A stretch of 64,000 nucleotides of DNA from Stenotrophomonas sp. SY1 (GTDB lineage Bacteria > Pseudomonadota > Gammaproteobacteria > Xanthomonadales > Xanthomonadaceae): the NCBI RefSeq assembly GCF_021202945.1, contig NZ_JAJOYR010000002.1, positions 186,001 through 250,000 on the forward strand, written 5' to 3'. Below, piece by piece: positions 18,893-29,172 of this stretch (positions are counted from its first letter, which is position 1; the number at the start of each line of letters is the position of its first letter). Both the position numbers and the translations under genes were made by a program. Under the pieces are notes generated by a model that did not search any database, had not been told where the DNA came from, and saw only the letters and a list, made by a program, of their open reading frames with translations.

Positions 18893-19384
18893 CTACACGC
18901 CCCACTTGCAGTACGGATGCGAAGCCAACGCAAGGTTGTAGTAACGAACCTCGTCAGTCACCTCGGCGCCAGCCCACTCCGGCAGATCGAATGTCTGCCC
19001 GGCACTTTCCAGTTCGACTTCGGCCACCACCAGCCCGGCGTTCTCGCCGAGGAACTCATCCACTTCCCACAACAATCCGTTGTGGTTGACCAGATGGCGG
19101 CGCTTGTCGATCAGGCCACCGACGCACAGCGCCAACAGCTCGCGTGCCTCACTTACCGGCACCGGGTAATCGAACTCCTGCCGCGTATGGCCGATCTCGC
19201 GAGACTTGATGTTGAGGTACGCCTCATCACCCTGGATGCGCACGCGCACCGATGCCTTCTGCGCGCCGCTGTCCAGCGACGCGGTATCGTTGAGATACCC
19301 CTGGGCCATCGGGATGACCGCATGCGCAGCGGCGCGCCAGGCGTCGCTGGTTACCAGGAACTTGCGCTCGATCTCGATGCCCAT
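18893..19384 (-). CDS. CYTH-domain protein, probable inorganic triphosphatase
   Basis: A 163-residue CYTH/triphosphate-tunnel protein. The defining EIERKF motif (ExExK, residues 4-8) is intact, and further charged strands, SVRVRIQ, YLNIKSRE and WEVDEF, supply the tunnel residues. The family includes inorganic triphosphatase YgiF and class IV adenylate cyclases; bacterial single-domain forms of this size usually hydrolyse tripolyphosphate. The start lies three bases after the rlmD stop, so it is the second gene of that operon. The link to rRNA methylation is probably only positional. Confidence 0.9.
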   Translation of the reverse strand: MGIEIERKFLVTSDAWRAAAHAVIPMAQGYLNDTASLDSGAQKASVRVRIQGDEAYLNIKSREIGHTRQEFDYPVPVSEARELLALCVGGLIDKRRHLVNHNGLLWEVDEFLGENAGLVVAEVELESAGQTFDLPEWAGAEVTDEVRYYNLALASHPYCKWGV

Positions 19385-19387
19385 GGC

Positions 19388-20728
19388 TCACTTCTTCTCG
19401 AAGACGGCGATGCTTTCCACATGTGCGGTATGCGGGAACATGTCCATCGCACCGGCGCTGACCAGGGTGAAGCCCTGTTCGTTGACCAGATAACCGGCAT
19501 CACGTGCCAGCGAGCCCGGATGGCAGCTCACGTAGACGATGCGCTTGAACTGCTTCAACGGCAGCTGCTGCAGCACGTCGATCGCGCCAGATCGCGGCGG
19601 GTCCAGCAGAAGCTTGTCGAAGCCCTGCTTCATCCACGGCGTGTGGCGCTGGTCCTGGGTGAGGTCGGCGGCGAAGAACTGCGCGTTGCTCAAACCATTG
19701 CGCTCGGCATTTTCCTTCGCACGTGCCACCAGTCCGGCCTCGCCTTCCACGCCGACCACCTCACGCACGGTGCGCGCCAGCGGCAGGGTGAAGTTGCCCA
19801 GGCCGCAGAACAGGTCGAGCACGCGCTCGTCCGGTTGCGCATCGAGCAGGGTCAGCGCGTGCGCGATCATCTGTTGGTTGAGCTTGGCGTTGACCTGGAT
19901 GAAGTCCAGCGGACGGAACGCCAGTTCCACATTCCACTGCGGCAGCGCGAACGACAGCGCCACGCCTTCGGCCGGCCACAGCGGCTTCACCGTTTCCAGG
20001 CCGCCGGATTGCAGGTAGATCGCAAAGCCGTGTTCCTGGCCGAACGCGATCCATGCCTGTGCGTCAGCATCGGACAACGGCTGCAGGTGGCGCACGGTCA
20101 GCGCGATGGCGGCATCACCGCCGATGAATTCGATCTGCGGAATATCGCGCTTGCCATCCAGCGTTTCGATGAACGTGGACAGCGCCGACACCTTGGTGCC
20201 GATCTCCGGGATCACCGTCAGGCACTGCGACAGATCTGCGACGAAGCGCGGGTCCAGCTCGCGGAAACCGACCAGCGTCTTGTCCTTCTTCTCGACGCGA
20301 CGCACCGAGAAACGGCCCTTGCGGCGATAGCCCCAGCTGTCGCCTGCCAGCGGCGGCAAGACTGCGCCCGGCTTCACATGGCCGATACGTTCCAGGTTGT
20401 CCATCAGCACGCGCTGCTTGGCCACGATCTGCTGCGACTCCTCCAGGTGCTGCAGCACGCAGCCGGCGCACACGCCGAAATGCGGGCAACGCGCTTCCAC
20501 GCGGTGCGGCGAGGCTTTCACCACTTCCACCGTGCGGGCTTCGTCGAAGTGACGGCTCTTGCCGGTCTGCTCGGCCATCACCGTTTCCTGCGGCAACGCG
20601 CCACTGATGAAAGTGACCTTGCCGCCCTCGCCTTCGCGGCGGGCAACGCCACGGCCATCGTGGCTCAGGTCGAGGATCTCGGTCTGGAACGGGGTCTTGT
20701 CTATGCGGGGGGATCTGGATCGGGCCAC
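19388..20728 (-). CDS. rlmD: 23S rRNA (uracil-1939-C5)-methyltransferase RlmD
   Basis: SAM-dependent methylation of U1939 in 23S rRNA. N-terminal TRAM domain (TEILDLSHDGRGVAR), four-cysteine iron-sulfur site (CPHFGVCAGC plus an upstream or downstream partner), SAM motif LDLFCGLGNFTLPLA, then LLDPPRSGA and the catalytic-Cys region VYVSCHPGSLARD. The start is taken as GTG (protein MARSRSPRIDKTPFQTE), 446 residues, which matches the family N-terminus; an upstream in-frame ATG would add 60 residues with no similarity. It diverges from the receiver-Hpt gene and leads the CYTH gene. Confidence 0.93.
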   Translation of the reverse strand: MARSRSPRIDKTPFQTEILDLSHDGRGVARREGEGGKVTFISGALPQETVMAEQTGKSRHFDEARTVEVVKASPHRVEARCPHFGVCAGCVLQHLEESQQIVAKQRVLMDNLERIGHVKPGAVLPPLAGDSWGYRRKGRFSVRRVEKKDKTLVGFRELDPRFVADLSQCLTVIPEIGTKVSALSTFIETLDGKRDIPQIEFIGGDAAIALTVRHLQPLSDADAQAWIAFGQEHGFAIYLQSGGLETVKPLWPAEGVALSFALPQWNVELAFRPLDFIQVNAKLNQQMIAHALTLLDAQPDERVLDLFCGLGNFTLPLARTVREVVGVEGEAGLVARAKENAERNGLSNAQFFAADLTQDQRHTPWMKQGFDKLLLDPPRSGAIDVLQQLPLKQFKRIVYVSCHPGSLARDAGYLVNEQGFTLVSAGAMDMFPHTAHVESIAVFEKK

Positions 20729-20852
20729 GTGGCAACAGGCTGCGGGCAAAAGGGGGCGTATTGTCGCAGAAGCGTCAAGGAACGCGCTTTGCCGCTTGCA
20801 CCCAACGCCCCCCTCGCTAATATGCAGGTTGACGCTGGCATGGAGGCAGCAG

Positions 20853-21566
20853 ATGAATACGCAGATCCAAGGACCGATCCCCCACCTGCTGCTGGTCGAA
20901 GACGACATGACCAGCCAAGGTTTCTTCCAGTTCGCCCTGGAATCCCTGCCGGCGACTGTGGATGTGGCCGACTCGTTCGCCAGTGCGCTGCAACGCGCCG
21001 AATCAGGGCATTACGACCTGTGGCTGATCGACGTCAACCTGCCCGACGGCGATGGGCCCACCCTGCTGCAACGCCTGCGTGTCCGACACCCACGCGTATC
21101 GGCTCTGGCCCACACCGCCGATGCCAGCACCGAGACCCAACAGGCTCTGCAGCAGGCCGGTTTCAGCGAAACGCTGGTCAAACCAATGACCCGCGAAACC
21201 CTGCTCAAGGCCATCCGCCGCACTCTGGCCAAATCGGCCGTCAGCAGCGATATCGATGACGATGCGCAGGTCCCGCATTGGGACGAAGCCGTGGCGCTGA
21301 CCGCGCTGAACGGGCAACAGGCACACCTGCGTGCGCTGCGCGAGCTGTTCCTGTCCGAGCTGCCGGTTGCACGCAACGCGGTGGCCCAGGCGCTTGACCA
21401 GCACGATCTGGTTGCGCTGCGCAATCAGTTGCATCGTCTGCAGGCCAGTTGCGGCTTTGTCGGCGCGCTACGACTGGCACGTGCAGTGCGCCAACTGCAC
21501 AACAACCCGGAGCTCCCCTCGGCCCGGCAACAGTTCGATGCGGCAGTCAAAGCCCTGATGGACTGA
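20853..21566 (+). CDS. Orphan response regulator with C-terminal Hpt domain
   Basis: A 237-residue signalling protein: a receiver domain (residues 10-125) with acidic pair Glu16/Asp17, phospho-acceptor Asp60 (WLIDVNLPDG) and Lys110 (TLVKPMT), then an Hpt domain (about 145-237) with the candidate phospho-His194 in NQLHRLQASCGFVGA. The order receiver-Hpt without a kinase or output domain makes it a phosphorelay intermediate serving a hybrid kinase encoded elsewhere. In the Hpt motif the usual Lys after HxL is Gln, so phosphotransfer should be checked. ATG chosen for the start of homology; AGGCAG precedes it. It diverges from rlmD. Confidence 0.88.
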   Translation: MNTQIQGPIPHLLLVEDDMTSQGFFQFALESLPATVDVADSFASALQRAESGHYDLWLIDVNLPDGDGPTLLQRLRVRHPRVSALAHTADASTETQQALQQAGFSETLVKPMTRETLLKAIRRTLAKSAVSSDIDDDAQVPHWDEAVALTALNGQQAHLRALRELFLSELPVARNAVAQALDQHDLVALRNQLHRLQASCGFVGALRLARAVRQLHNNPELPSARQQFDAAVKALMD

Positions 21567-21577
21567 GCAACGTAGCT

Positions 21578-21602
21578 GCAGGAGCGGCCTCGGCCGCGAA
21601 GC
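21578..21602 (+). repeat. Single REP arm (GCAGGAGCGGC type)
   Basis: One palindromic arm GCAGGAGCGGCCTCGGCCGC then GAAGC, like the arms of the array at 55189-55640 but with loop CTCG. It lies between the convergent receiver-Hpt and recO genes. No partner arm is seen. Confidence 0.6.
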
Positions 21603-21709
21603 CGGCGACGGTTTTCATCGCGGGGATGTCTGCAGTTGCAGGCTCCCCCAAAACGGCAATATCAGTGGTTTCGTAGCGCACGCCACTCTTACGACAGCTG
21701 GACGCAACA

Positions 21710-22435
21710 TCAACCGGCCGGGCGTACCAGATCGCCCAGCATCTCCCAGGACTTCAAGCCACGCCCACCCAGGTGGTGCAGCAACACCGCGCGCATCTGC
21801 ACGCGCAGGCTGGCCAGGTCCGCCGCCGCAGGTTGGCTGTCTTCACCCAGCGCCAACAGCGCCGCTCCGGTCGCCAGGCCGCGACGCTCGCCGGCACTGC
21901 GCTCGCTGAGCTGACGCAATGGTCCTTGCAGCGGGTCCAGCTGGTAACGCGCGGCCGGATCGATGGGCTGGCCATCGGCCGCATGTGTCCAGTCGAAGCC
22001 GAAGCCCAGTGCATCCAGCAGATCGCGTTCAAAACGACGCAGCGACCACGCCAGCTCCTCGGCCTGATCAAGCCGCGCACGCAAGGTGGCAAATGCCTCG
22101 TACAACTCCGGCAGCGGGTCCTGGCGGGGCGCCAGCCGCATCACCAGTTCGTTCATGTAGAAGCCGGACAGCATCGCATGGCCCTGCAGGCGCGGTGCCA
22201 CGTCGCGGCTTTCGGCGGCACGCAGCTGGGCAAGTTCACCACCCAGCACCGCATCGAAAGCGATGGCCTGCAAGGGCTGCAACGCCGCTCTCAGCGCCTG
22301 TTTCTTCGGCCCCTGCACGCCCCGCGCCACCAGCCCAAGACGGCCGTGGTCCAGGCTGAGCACTTCCACCAACAAGCTGGTTTCACGCCAGGCCCGCGCG
22401 TGCAGAACAAAGCCGGGCTGGTCGGTGATTCGCAT
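21710..22435 (-). CDS. recO: DNA repair protein RecO
   Basis: RecFOR-pathway mediator that loads RecA on SSB-coated DNA. The 241-residue protein has the N-terminal OB-fold segment ([32 protein letters not shown]) and the helical C-terminal domain ending [15 protein letters not shown]. The RecO zinc cysteines found in some species are absent, as is common in this group. It is the last gene of the lepA-lepB-DUF4845-rnc-era-recO block, 96 bases after era. Confidence 0.93.
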   Translation of the reverse strand: MRITDQPGFVLHARAWRETSLLVEVLSLDHGRLGLVARGVQGPKKQALRAALQPLQAIAFDAVLGGELAQLRAAESRDVAPRLQGHAMLSGFYMNELVMRLAPRQDPLPELYEAFATLRARLDQAEELAWSLRRFERDLLDALGFGFDWTHAADGQPIDPAARYQLDPLQGPLRQLSERSAGERRGLATGAALLALGEDSQPAAADLASLRVQMRAVLLHHLGGRGLKSWEMLGDLVRPAG

Positions 22436-22531
22436 CGGCGGCGGGATTCAGGTATCGGGATGGAGGGTTGGCCAAGGAACTGCGCGACGGTTGTTAGCTG
22501 TGCCAAGCCCCTCTCTACCCAACCCTTGGCT

Positions 22532-23431
22532 TCATTCGCCGTAGCCGAACGCCTTGAGCGCAGCCTCGTCGTCGGACCAGCCTTCACGCACGCGCACCCA
22601 GGTTTCCAGGAACACCTTGGCACCGAATAGACGCTCCATCTGCAGACGCGCCTTGCCACCGATTTCCTTCAGACGGGTGCCGCCCTTGCCGATGACAATG
22701 GCCTTCTGGCCTTCGCGCTCGACCCAGATCACCGCGCCGATGCGCAGCAGGTTGCCATCTTCGGCAAAACGCTCGATCTCGACCGTGGTGGCATACGGCA
22801 GTTCTTCGCCCAGCTGACGCATCAGCTGCTCGCGGACCAGCTCACCGGCCAGGAAACGCTGGCTGCGGTCGGTGATTTCGTCTTCGCCGAACATCGGCGG
22901 GGCTTCCGGCACCAGACCGATCAGGTCGCGGACCAGCGACTCCAGGCCGTTGCGCTTGAGCGCGGAAATCGGGTGGACGGCAGCAAACTCGCGGCCAACG
23001 GTGATCTCCTGCAGGAACGGCAGCAGCGCGCCCTTGTCCTTGAGCCGGTCAACCTTGTTGACCACCAGCACCACCGGGATGCCAGCATCACGCAGCACGT
23101 TGAAGGCCAAGGTGTCTTCCTCGTCCCAGCGTCCGGCTTCGATCACCAGCAGGCCGGCGTCCACGCCTTCCAGCGAGCCGCGCGCGGCGCGATTCATCAC
23201 CCGGTTCATCGCCCGCTTCTGTTGGCGGTGCAACCCGGGTGTATCGACCAGCACCAGCTGGCCTTCGGGGAAGGTGGCAATGCCCAGCAGACGATGGCGC
23301 GTGGTCTGCGGGCGGTTGGAAACGATGCTGATCTTGGCACCGACCAACGCATTGGTCAGGGTCGATTTACCGACGTTCGGGCGGCCGATGACCGCGACGC
23401 TGCCACAGCGATGGGAGGAGGTGTCGTTCAC
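22532..23431 (-). CDS. era: GTPase Era
   Basis: Essential 16S rRNA-binding GTPase for 30S maturation, 299 residues. G1 is [10 protein letters not shown]3 DTPG ([11 protein letters not shown]), G4 NKVD, and the C-terminal KH domain is preceded by [23 protein letters not shown], with the KH GxxG as GKGG. Its start overlaps the rnc stop by four bases. The length is typical. Confidence 0.97.
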   Translation of the reverse strand: MNDTSSHRCGSVAVIGRPNVGKSTLTNALVGAKISIVSNRPQTTRHRLLGIATFPEGQLVLVDTPGLHRQQKRAMNRVMNRAARGSLEGVDAGLLVIEAGRWDEEDTLAFNVLRDAGIPVVLVVNKVDRLKDKGALLPFLQEITVGREFAAVHPISALKRNGLESLVRDLIGLVPEAPPMFGEDEITDRSQRFLAGELVREQLMRQLGEELPYATTVEIERFAEDGNLLRIGAVIWVEREGQKAIVIGKGGTRLKEIGGKARLQMERLFGAKVFLETWVRVREGWSDDEAALKAFGYGE

Positions 23432-24105
23432 TTGGAATCCAGTTGTTCGATCGCGGCCGCGGCCGCCTGTTGTTCGGCCAGCCGTCGCGAAGTGCCTTCG
23501 CCTTCGGTGCTCACGGCAGGGTCAGCCACGCTGCAACGCACTTGGAAGTGCTTGGCGTGGTCGTCGCCGGTCTCCAGGACCAGCTCGTATACCGGCAGGG
23601 GCTTCTGCCGGGCCTGCAGCCATTCCTGCAGGCGTGTCTTGGGGTCCTTCTCGGGCTTGCCTACCGGCACGGCAGCCAGCGAAGTCTCGAACCACGGCAG
23701 CACCACCTCCCGGCAAGCCAGGAAACCGGCGTCCAGGTAAATGGCGGCAACCACCGCTTCCACGGTGTCGGCCAGGATCGAGTCACGGCGGTGGCCGCCG
23801 GATTTCATCTCGCCCGGCCCCAGCGTCAGCCGCTCGCCCAGGTTGAGGGTGCGCGCGATCACCGCCAACGCGCTCTCGCACACCAGTGCGGCGCGGGCGC
23901 GGGTCAACGCGCCTTCGTCGGCCTTGGGCCAACGGGTGAAAAGCGCCTCGGCGACCAGCAGGTTGACGATGCTGTCGCCGAGGTACTCCAGGCGCTCGTT
24001 GTGCGGAGCGCCGGCACTGCGATGGGTCAGGGCCTGCTTGAGCAGACCCTGATCCTGAAATGGGTGGCCGATCAGGTCACCCCGCTGGAACGTTCTATTC
24101 AACAC
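23428..24105 (-). CDS. rnc: Ribonuclease III
   Basis: Double-strand-specific endonuclease for rRNA and mRNA processing, 225 residues. The signature [18 protein letters not shown] holds the metal-binding Glu and Asp; the second acidic cluster is [17 protein letters not shown] double-stranded RNA binding domain fills residues 150-225. The start overlaps the DUF4845 stop by 11 bases and the stop overlaps era by four, so the three genes are translationally linked. Confidence 0.97.
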   Translation of the reverse strand: MLNRTFQRGDLIGHPFQDQGLLKQALTHRSAGAPHNERLEYLGDSIVNLLVAEALFTRWPKADEGALTRARAALVCESALAVIARTLNLGERLTLGPGEMKSGGHRRDSILADTVEAVVAAIYLDAGFLACREVVLPWFETSLAAVPVGKPEKDPKTRLQEWLQARQKPLPVYELVLETGDDHAKHFQVRCSVADPAVSTEGEGTSRRLAEQQAAAAAIEQLDSK

Positions 24106-24472
24106 TGCGCGAAGTCAGGTCCTGGGAATTGTCGAAACGGCCGACGAGGTCGATGTTGCCGATCAGCGGGCGGCGCACTTCGTAGCTCACGTTCATGCGC
24201 CAGCCGCCATCAATGCGATCGAACTTGATGTTGTCGCGCTTGACGCTCTCGGAGTAGTTCATGTCCATCCGCTTGAAGAACAGCTCCTGCGCCTTGTTCG
24301 GGTCCATGTCGGCGCTGCTCGACTCATTGGCCAACGCTTTCATCGAAGCCTTGACCGCGTAGTACTCCTGGTACATCGGGAACAGCTTCATGCCGACGTA
24401 GAGCGCGAAACCAACGACCGCCAGAACTACCACGAACGAGGTCAAGGTCATGCCATTTTGCTTGTACTTCAT
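24095..24472 (-). CDS. DUF4845 single-pass membrane protein
   Basis: A 125-residue protein with pilin-like N-terminus [34 protein letters not shown]: one transmembrane helix (about residues 9-28) preceded by the GMTL motif resembling a type IV prepilin cleavage site (G followed by MTL). The periplasmic part is short with [30 protein letters not shown]4845 proteins occur between lepB and rnc in many gammaproteobacteria and have no assigned function. I took the ATG at MKYKQ; the longer frame upstream lies in the leader. Confidence 0.88.
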   Translation of the reverse strand: MKYKQNGMTLTSFVVVLAVVGFALYVGMKLFPMYQEYYAVKASMKALANESSSADMDPNKAQELFFKRMDMNYSESVKRDNIKFDRIDGGWRMNVSYEVRRPLIGNIDLVGRFDNSQDLTSRSVE

Positions 24473-24641
24473 TGCGATCTCCCCAGATGCGCGTGATGGA
24501 TGGTGTTCATTGAATGCCTGCCCCGCGACACGCGCAAGCCTGCAAAGACTGAATGGGATCGCCCGCGCAACCCCTTGGGCGCGCGGGCGTGGGCACAAAC
24601 AAGCCCCTGGACTGGCAGTAGCCGGGCCTGCTCCATGTCGA

Positions 24642-25451
24642 TTACTGGATGCGGTTGCCGATGCGCGACGGCTCGAAGCTGTTCTTGCAGAACCAGCCGC
24701 TGCAGTTGAGCCAGATCAGGAAGGCCTTGCCACGCAGGTTCTTCTCCGGTAGCACGCCCCAGAAACGGCCATCGTCGCTGTTGTCGCGGTTGTCACCCAT
24801 GACCAGATAATGGCCCTGCGGAACCTGCCACTCACCCTGCCCCCGCATGTCCGCCACGCCCAGCTGCTCGAGCACGGTGTGGGTGCGACCAGGCAGGTTT
24901 TCGGTCAGCAAGGTGTAACGGGTCGGCTGGCCGTCAAAGACATACTGGCCTTTGACTTCATAGTTCACCGGCTGGCCATTGATCGACAACGTGTCGCCCT
25001 GGAAGCCGATGTGGTCACCGGGCAGGCCAACCACGCGCTTGATGAAGTTCTCGCCGATCTGCGGATCGTTGTCCTGGCCCGGATGGCCCGGGAACTGGAA
25101 CACCACCACGTCGCCGCGCTCCGGCTCGGACACTGGGATGACCTTGGTGTTGGTGATCGGCAGGCGGAAGCCGTAGGAGAACTTGTTGACCAGGATGAAA
25201 TCGCCGATCAGCAGGTTCGGCATCATCGAGCTGGACGGGATCTTGTACGGCTCTGCGACGAAACTGCGAAGCACCAGCACGATGGCCAGCACCGGGAAGA
25301 AGGCGCGCGAGTAATCGACGATCACCGGCTCTTCGCCGTCCAGCAGGCTGGCATTGGCCGCCCGTCGCTTGGCCAGGAACAGCTTGTCCAGCAGCAACAC
25401 CAGACCCGAACCCAGCGTCAACACGACCAGGGCGATTTCAAACCATTTCAT
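24642..25451 (-). CDS. lepB: Signal peptidase I
   Basis: Inner-membrane serine protease cleaving Sec and Tat signal peptides, 269 residues. The catalytic dyad is Ser75 (IPSSSMMPNL) and Lys138 (FIKRVVGLPGDH); the box E motif GDNRDNSDDGRFWG is intact. Two N-terminal transmembrane helices (about 4-21 and 49-64) flank a cytoplasmic loop, as in E. coli LepB. The C-terminal part is shorter than in E. coli. It follows lepA by 103 bases; that spacer shows nothing notable. A hairpin (24561-24588) lies between it and DUF4845. Confidence 0.96.
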   Translation of the reverse strand: MKWFEIALVVLTLGSGLVLLLDKLFLAKRRAANASLLDGEEPVIVDYSRAFFPVLAIVLVLRSFVAEPYKIPSSSMMPNLLIGDFILVNKFSYGFRLPITNTKVIPVSEPERGDVVVFQFPGHPGQDNDPQIGENFIKRVVGLPGDHIGFQGDTLSINGQPVNYEVKGQYVFDGQPTRYTLLTENLPGRTHTVLEQLGVADMRGQGEWQVPQGHYLVMGDNRDNSDDGRFWGVLPEKNLRGKAFLIWLNCSGWFCKNSFEPSRIGNRIQ

Positions 25452-25554
25452 TCGGATTCCTTTTGAATGGCATTGGTGATCGGGGAGCCGGAACAGGCCA
25501 AAGCAAGGCGATGCCGCCTTTGATCAACCACCCATTCCGAATACCGCACCACTG

Positions 25555-27360
25555 TTACTTGTCCATCTGCAACACGGCCAGGAAGGCTTCCTGCGGAATT
25601 TCCACGCGGCCCACCTGCTTCATGCGCTTCTTGCCTTCCTTCTGCTTTTCCAACAGCTTCTTCTTGCGCGAAACGTCGCCACCATAGCACTTGGCCAACA
25701 CGTTCTTGCGCATCGCCTTGACCGTGGTACGGGCGATGATCTGCGCGCCGATCGCGGCCTGGATGGCCACGTCGAACATCTGTCGGGGGATCAGATCCTT
25801 CATCTTTTCGCACAGCTCGCGGCCACGACGATCGGCGTGGCTGCGGTGGGCGATCAGCGACAGCGCATCGACCTTGTCGCCATTGATCAGCACGTCCAGA
25901 CGCACGAACGGACCGGCCTCGAAACGCACGAAGTGGTATTCCAGCGAGGCATAGCCACGGCTGACCGACTTGAGCTTGTCGAAGAAATCCAACACCACTT
26001 CGGCCATCGGCAGTTCGTAGCTGATCTGCACCTGGCTGCCCATGTAGTTGATGCCGATCTGGCTGCCGCGCTTCTCTTCGCACAGCTTGATGATGCTGCC
26101 GATGTATTCCTCGGGGGTGAGGATGTTGGCGCGGATGATCGGCTCGCGGATTTCCTCGATCGCATTGATCGGCGGCAGCTTGGCCGGGTTGTCCATCATC
26201 ACGATGGTCCCGTCGCTCTTGAGCACCTCGTAGATCACCGTCGGCGCGGTGCTGATCAGGTCGAGGTTGTACTCGCGCTCCAGGCGCTCCTGCACGATTT
26301 CCATGTGCAGCATGCCGAGGAAGCCGCAGCGGAAGCCGAAGCCCATCGCCTCGGAGCTTTCCGGCTCGAAACGCAGCGCGGCGTCGTTCAGGCGCAGCTT
26401 GTCCAGCGCTTCGCGCAGGTCCGGATAGTCCTCGGCATCGACCGGGAACAGGCCGGCGAACACGCGCGGCTGCATTTCCTGGAAGCCCGGCAGCGGCTCG
26501 GCGGCCGGGTCGGCCAGCAGGGTCAGCGTATCGCCGACCGGCGCACCGTGGACATCCTTGATGCTGGCGTTGATCCAGCCCACCTCACCGGCACGCAGGG
26601 AAGGCATTTCCTTGCGCTTGGGAGTGAACACGCCCACCTTGTCGACCAGATGCCAGCGGCCGGTGGACATGACCTGGATCTTGTCGCCGGCCTTGATCTC
26701 GCCCTGCATCACGCGCACCAGCGAGACCACGCCCAGGTAATTGTCGAACCAGGAATCGATGATCAGTGCCTGCAGCTTGTTGCTGCCACGGTCGGCCGGC
26801 GGCGGAATGCGGTGGACGATGGCTTCGAGCACCTCCTCCATGTTCAGGCCGGTCTTGGCGCTGACTGCCACCGCGTCGGAAGCGTCGATGCCGATCACGG
26901 CTTCGATCTCGGCCTTGGCACGGTCGATGTCGGCGGTCGGCAGGTCGATCTTGTTGAGGACCGGCACCACTTCCAGGCCCTGTTCAATGGCCGTGTAGCA
27001 GTTGGCCACCGACTGCGCCTCCACACCCTGGGCGGCGTCGACCACCAGCAGCGCGCCTTCGCAGGCGGCCAGCGAGCGGCTGACTTCATAGGAGAAGTCG
27101 ACGTGGCCCGGGGTGTCGATGAAGTTCAGGAAGTAGGTCTGGCCGTTGCGGGCCGTGTATGGCACCGACACCGACTGCGACTTGATGGTGATGCCACGCT
27201 CGCGCTCGATCGGATTGTTGTCGAGCACCTGCGCCTCCATCTCGCGCGCGGTCAAACCGCCGCACAACTGGATGATGCGGTCGGCAAGCGTGGACTTGCC
27301 GTGGTCGACGTGGGCGATGATGGAAAAGTTGCGGATCATCCGCATTGAATCGTGTGACAT
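25555..27360 (-). CDS. lepA: Elongation factor 4 (LepA)
   Basis: A ribosome-bound GTPase that back-translocates or helps initiation/assembly, 601 residues. P-loop [21 protein letters not shown] and NKIDLPTAD are intact; the LepA-specific C-terminal domain ends [38 protein letters not shown]. Length is standard. It is upstream of lepB in the usual order and follows mucD after a terminator-like hairpin. Confidence 0.98.
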   Translation of the reverse strand: MSHDSMRMIRNFSIIAHVDHGKSTLADRIIQLCGGLTAREMEAQVLDNNPIERERGITIKSQSVSVPYTARNGQTYFLNFIDTPGHVDFSYEVSRSLAACEGALLVVDAAQGVEAQSVANCYTAIEQGLEVVPVLNKIDLPTADIDRAKAEIEAVIGIDASDAVAVSAKTGLNMEEVLEAIVHRIPPPADRGSNKLQALIIDSWFDNYLGVVSLVRVMQGEIKAGDKIQVMSTGRWHLVDKVGVFTPKRKEMPSLRAGEVGWINASIKDVHGAPVGDTLTLLADPAAEPLPGFQEMQPRVFAGLFPVDAEDYPDLREALDKLRLNDAALRFEPESSEAMGFGFRCGFLGMLHMEIVQERLEREYNLDLISTAPTVIYEVLKSDGTIVMMDNPAKLPPINAIEEIREPIIRANILTPEEYIGSIIKLCEEKRGSQIGINYMGSQVQISYELPMAEVVLDFFDKLKSVSRGYASLEYHFVRFEAGPFVRLDVLINGDKVDALSLIAHRSHADRRGRELCEKMKDLIPRQMFDVAIQAAIGAQIIARTTVKAMRKNVLAKCYGGDVSRKKKLLEKQKEGKKRMKQVGRVEIPQEAFLAVLQMDK

Positions 27361-27456
27361 AGGTGGCGGCGGCGCGCGGCGTCGTCAGGATAACGGGCCA
27401 TTATCGCATGCCCGGCAGGGGGCCCGCACAGGGGGCCTGCCGGCGGCTGAACGAAA

Positions 27457-27478
27457 GGAGCCGCCCGAAGGCGGCTCC
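27457..27478 (-). terminator. Terminator-like hairpin after mucD
   Basis: A nine-pair GC-rich stem GGAGCCGCC/GGCGGCTCC with a four-base loop, followed on the minus strand by TTTCGTT. The T tract is short, so it may attenuate rather than fully stop transcription from the sigma-E operon into lepA. Confidence 0.6.
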
Positions 27479-27503
27479 CGTTGGCATTGCTGCCCCGGCC
27501 AGC

Positions 27504-29054
27504 TTACTCGCCGGCACGGATCGCAACGAAGCTGCTGTTGCCGCCGGCACGGACCAGCAACATGACCACGTCGCCCTTCCTGTACCCGGACAACTCGCGG
27601 TTCAGTGCCGCGACGCTGCCCACCGGGCTGCGCCCGACCTGCAGCACCACCATGCCCGGCGCCAGCCGCGCCTCACGCGCGGCCTGGCTCTTCACCCCGG
27701 TGATGCGGACACCCTCGCCCGCTTCCAGGCCCAGCTGACGGCGTTCGGCAGCGGTCAGGTCGGCCACATCCAGGCCCAGCAGGGCATTGGCGCCCACCTG
27801 CGGCTTGCCTTCCTCGGCTGCGGCGCCGGCATTGCCCGGACGTGCCGCGTCTTCGGCCAGTTCAGTCAGGGTCACGGTGATCTCACGCGCCTTGCCGTCG
27901 CGCACGATGCCCATGCGCACCTTGCTGCCCGGCGGCATGGCGCCGATCATCGGCGGCAGTTCGCTGGCGTCGTTGATCTCGGTGCCGTTGACCGAGCGGA
28001 TCACATCACCCACCTCGATACCGGCCTTGGCCGCCGAGCTGTCCGGCACCATCTGGTTGACCAGCGCACCCCGGCTGTCCGGCAGCTTCAGGCCCTCGGC
28101 GGCATCGCCGGTCAACGGCCCGACCATCACGCCCAACTGGCCACGGCTGACCTTGCCGGTCTTCTTGATCTGCTCAACCGCATTCATCGCCAGGTCGATC
28201 GGAATGGCGAAGCTGATGCCCATGTAGCCACCGGACGCGGAGAAGATCTGCGAGTTGATGCCGACCACCTCGCCGCGCGTATTCAGCAGCGGGCCACCGG
28301 AGTTGCCCTGGTTGATCGCCACGTCGGTCTGAATGAACGGCACATAGCGCTGTTCCTGCCCGCCGGTGCTGCGGCCCAGTGCGCTGACGATGCCCGCGGT
28401 GACCGAGTGCTCCAGACCGAACGGCGAACCGATCGCCACCACCCACTGGCCGGCCTTGAGCGTACTGGAATCACCCACACGCACGGTCGGCAGGTTCCTG
28501 CCTTCAATCTTCAGCAAGGCCACGTCGTACTGGGCATCGCTGCCGACCACCTTGGCGGTGAATTCGCGGCGATCACTGAGCTTGACCTTGACCGTCTCGG
28601 CACCATCGATGACGTGATGGTTGGTGAGCACATAACCATCATTGGAAATGATGAAGCCCGAGCCCATGCCACGTCCGCGCGGACCGCTTTCAGGCCCCTG
28701 CTGGCCCGGCCCCGGGAAGTCCGGACCGAAGAAGCGACGGAAGAACTCCGGCATCTCGTCCATGTTCGGGCCATTGCCCGCGCGCGGATTGCTGCGCGCG
28801 CCGATGACGGTTTCAACCTTGACCACGCCAGGACCCACCCGGTCCACGAGCTGGGTGAAGTCCGGCAACCCGCTGACCAGTTGCGGCGCCGGGGCAACCT
28901 GGCGTGCGGCGGCAACCTGCTCGGTGGGCGCGGTGGGCGCCTCGCTCTGGGCGCAGGCCACCAGCGGCAGGGTCATGGCCAGCAGGCCAAGCACCTTGGA
29001 CGGGATCACCCGGGTCGAATTCGCGCTGTTCAAAGTACGGTGAGTCATCAGCAT
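27504..29054 (-). CDS. mucD: Do-family periplasmic serine protease MucD (DegP-like)
   Basis: A periplasmic quality-control protease/chaperone, 516 residues. Catalytic triad regions are TNHHVIDGA (His), YDVALLKI (Asp) and GNSGGPLLN (Ser); two PDZ domains follow (about 285-385 and 425-510). The leader SKVLGLLAMTLPLVAC contains lipobox LVAC (Cys34), so the protease may be an anchored lipoprotein rather than soluble like E. coli DegP. It follows the anti-sigma factor in a sigma-E operon, the MucD arrangement of Pseudomonas and Xanthomonas. A GGAGG precedes two candidate ATGs six bases apart; the first is used. Confidence 0.93.
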   Translation of the reverse strand: MLMTHRTLNSANSTRVIPSKVLGLLAMTLPLVACAQSEAPTAPTEQVAAARQVAPAPQLVSGLPDFTQLVDRVGPGVVKVETVIGARSNPRAGNGPNMDEMPEFFRRFFGPDFPGPGQQGPESGPRGRGMGSGFIISNDGYVLTNHHVIDGAETVKVKLSDRREFTAKVVGSDAQYDVALLKIEGRNLPTVRVGDSSTLKAGQWVVAIGSPFGLEHSVTAGIVSALGRSTGGQEQRYVPFIQTDVAINQGNSGGPLLNTRGEVVGINSQIFSASGGYMGISFAIPIDLAMNAVEQIKKTGKVSRGQLGVMVGPLTGDAAEGLKLPDSRGALVNQMVPDSSAAKAGIEVGDVIRSVNGTEINDASELPPMIGAMPPGSKVRMGIVRDGKAREITVTLTELAEDAARPGNAGAAAEEGKPQVGANALLGLDVADLTAAERRQLGLEAGEGVRITGVKSQAAREARLAPGMVVLQVGRSPVGSVAALNRELSGYRKGDVVMLLVRAGGNSSFVAIRAGE

Positions 29055-29172
29055 CGAGCCTCCGTTTCATCTGATATTGGTAGGTCGCCGTGCCCCAGCA
29101 CGCCGGTGGCGGCATGCGACAGCGGCATGTCTGGAAGGCGCCAGCGCTGAGTTGCGGCCGGCGCCCGGGAAA

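Noticed and set aside
25837..27348. Open frame of 503 codons opposite lepA
   Set aside because: Shadow frame; LepA on the other strand is unambiguous.
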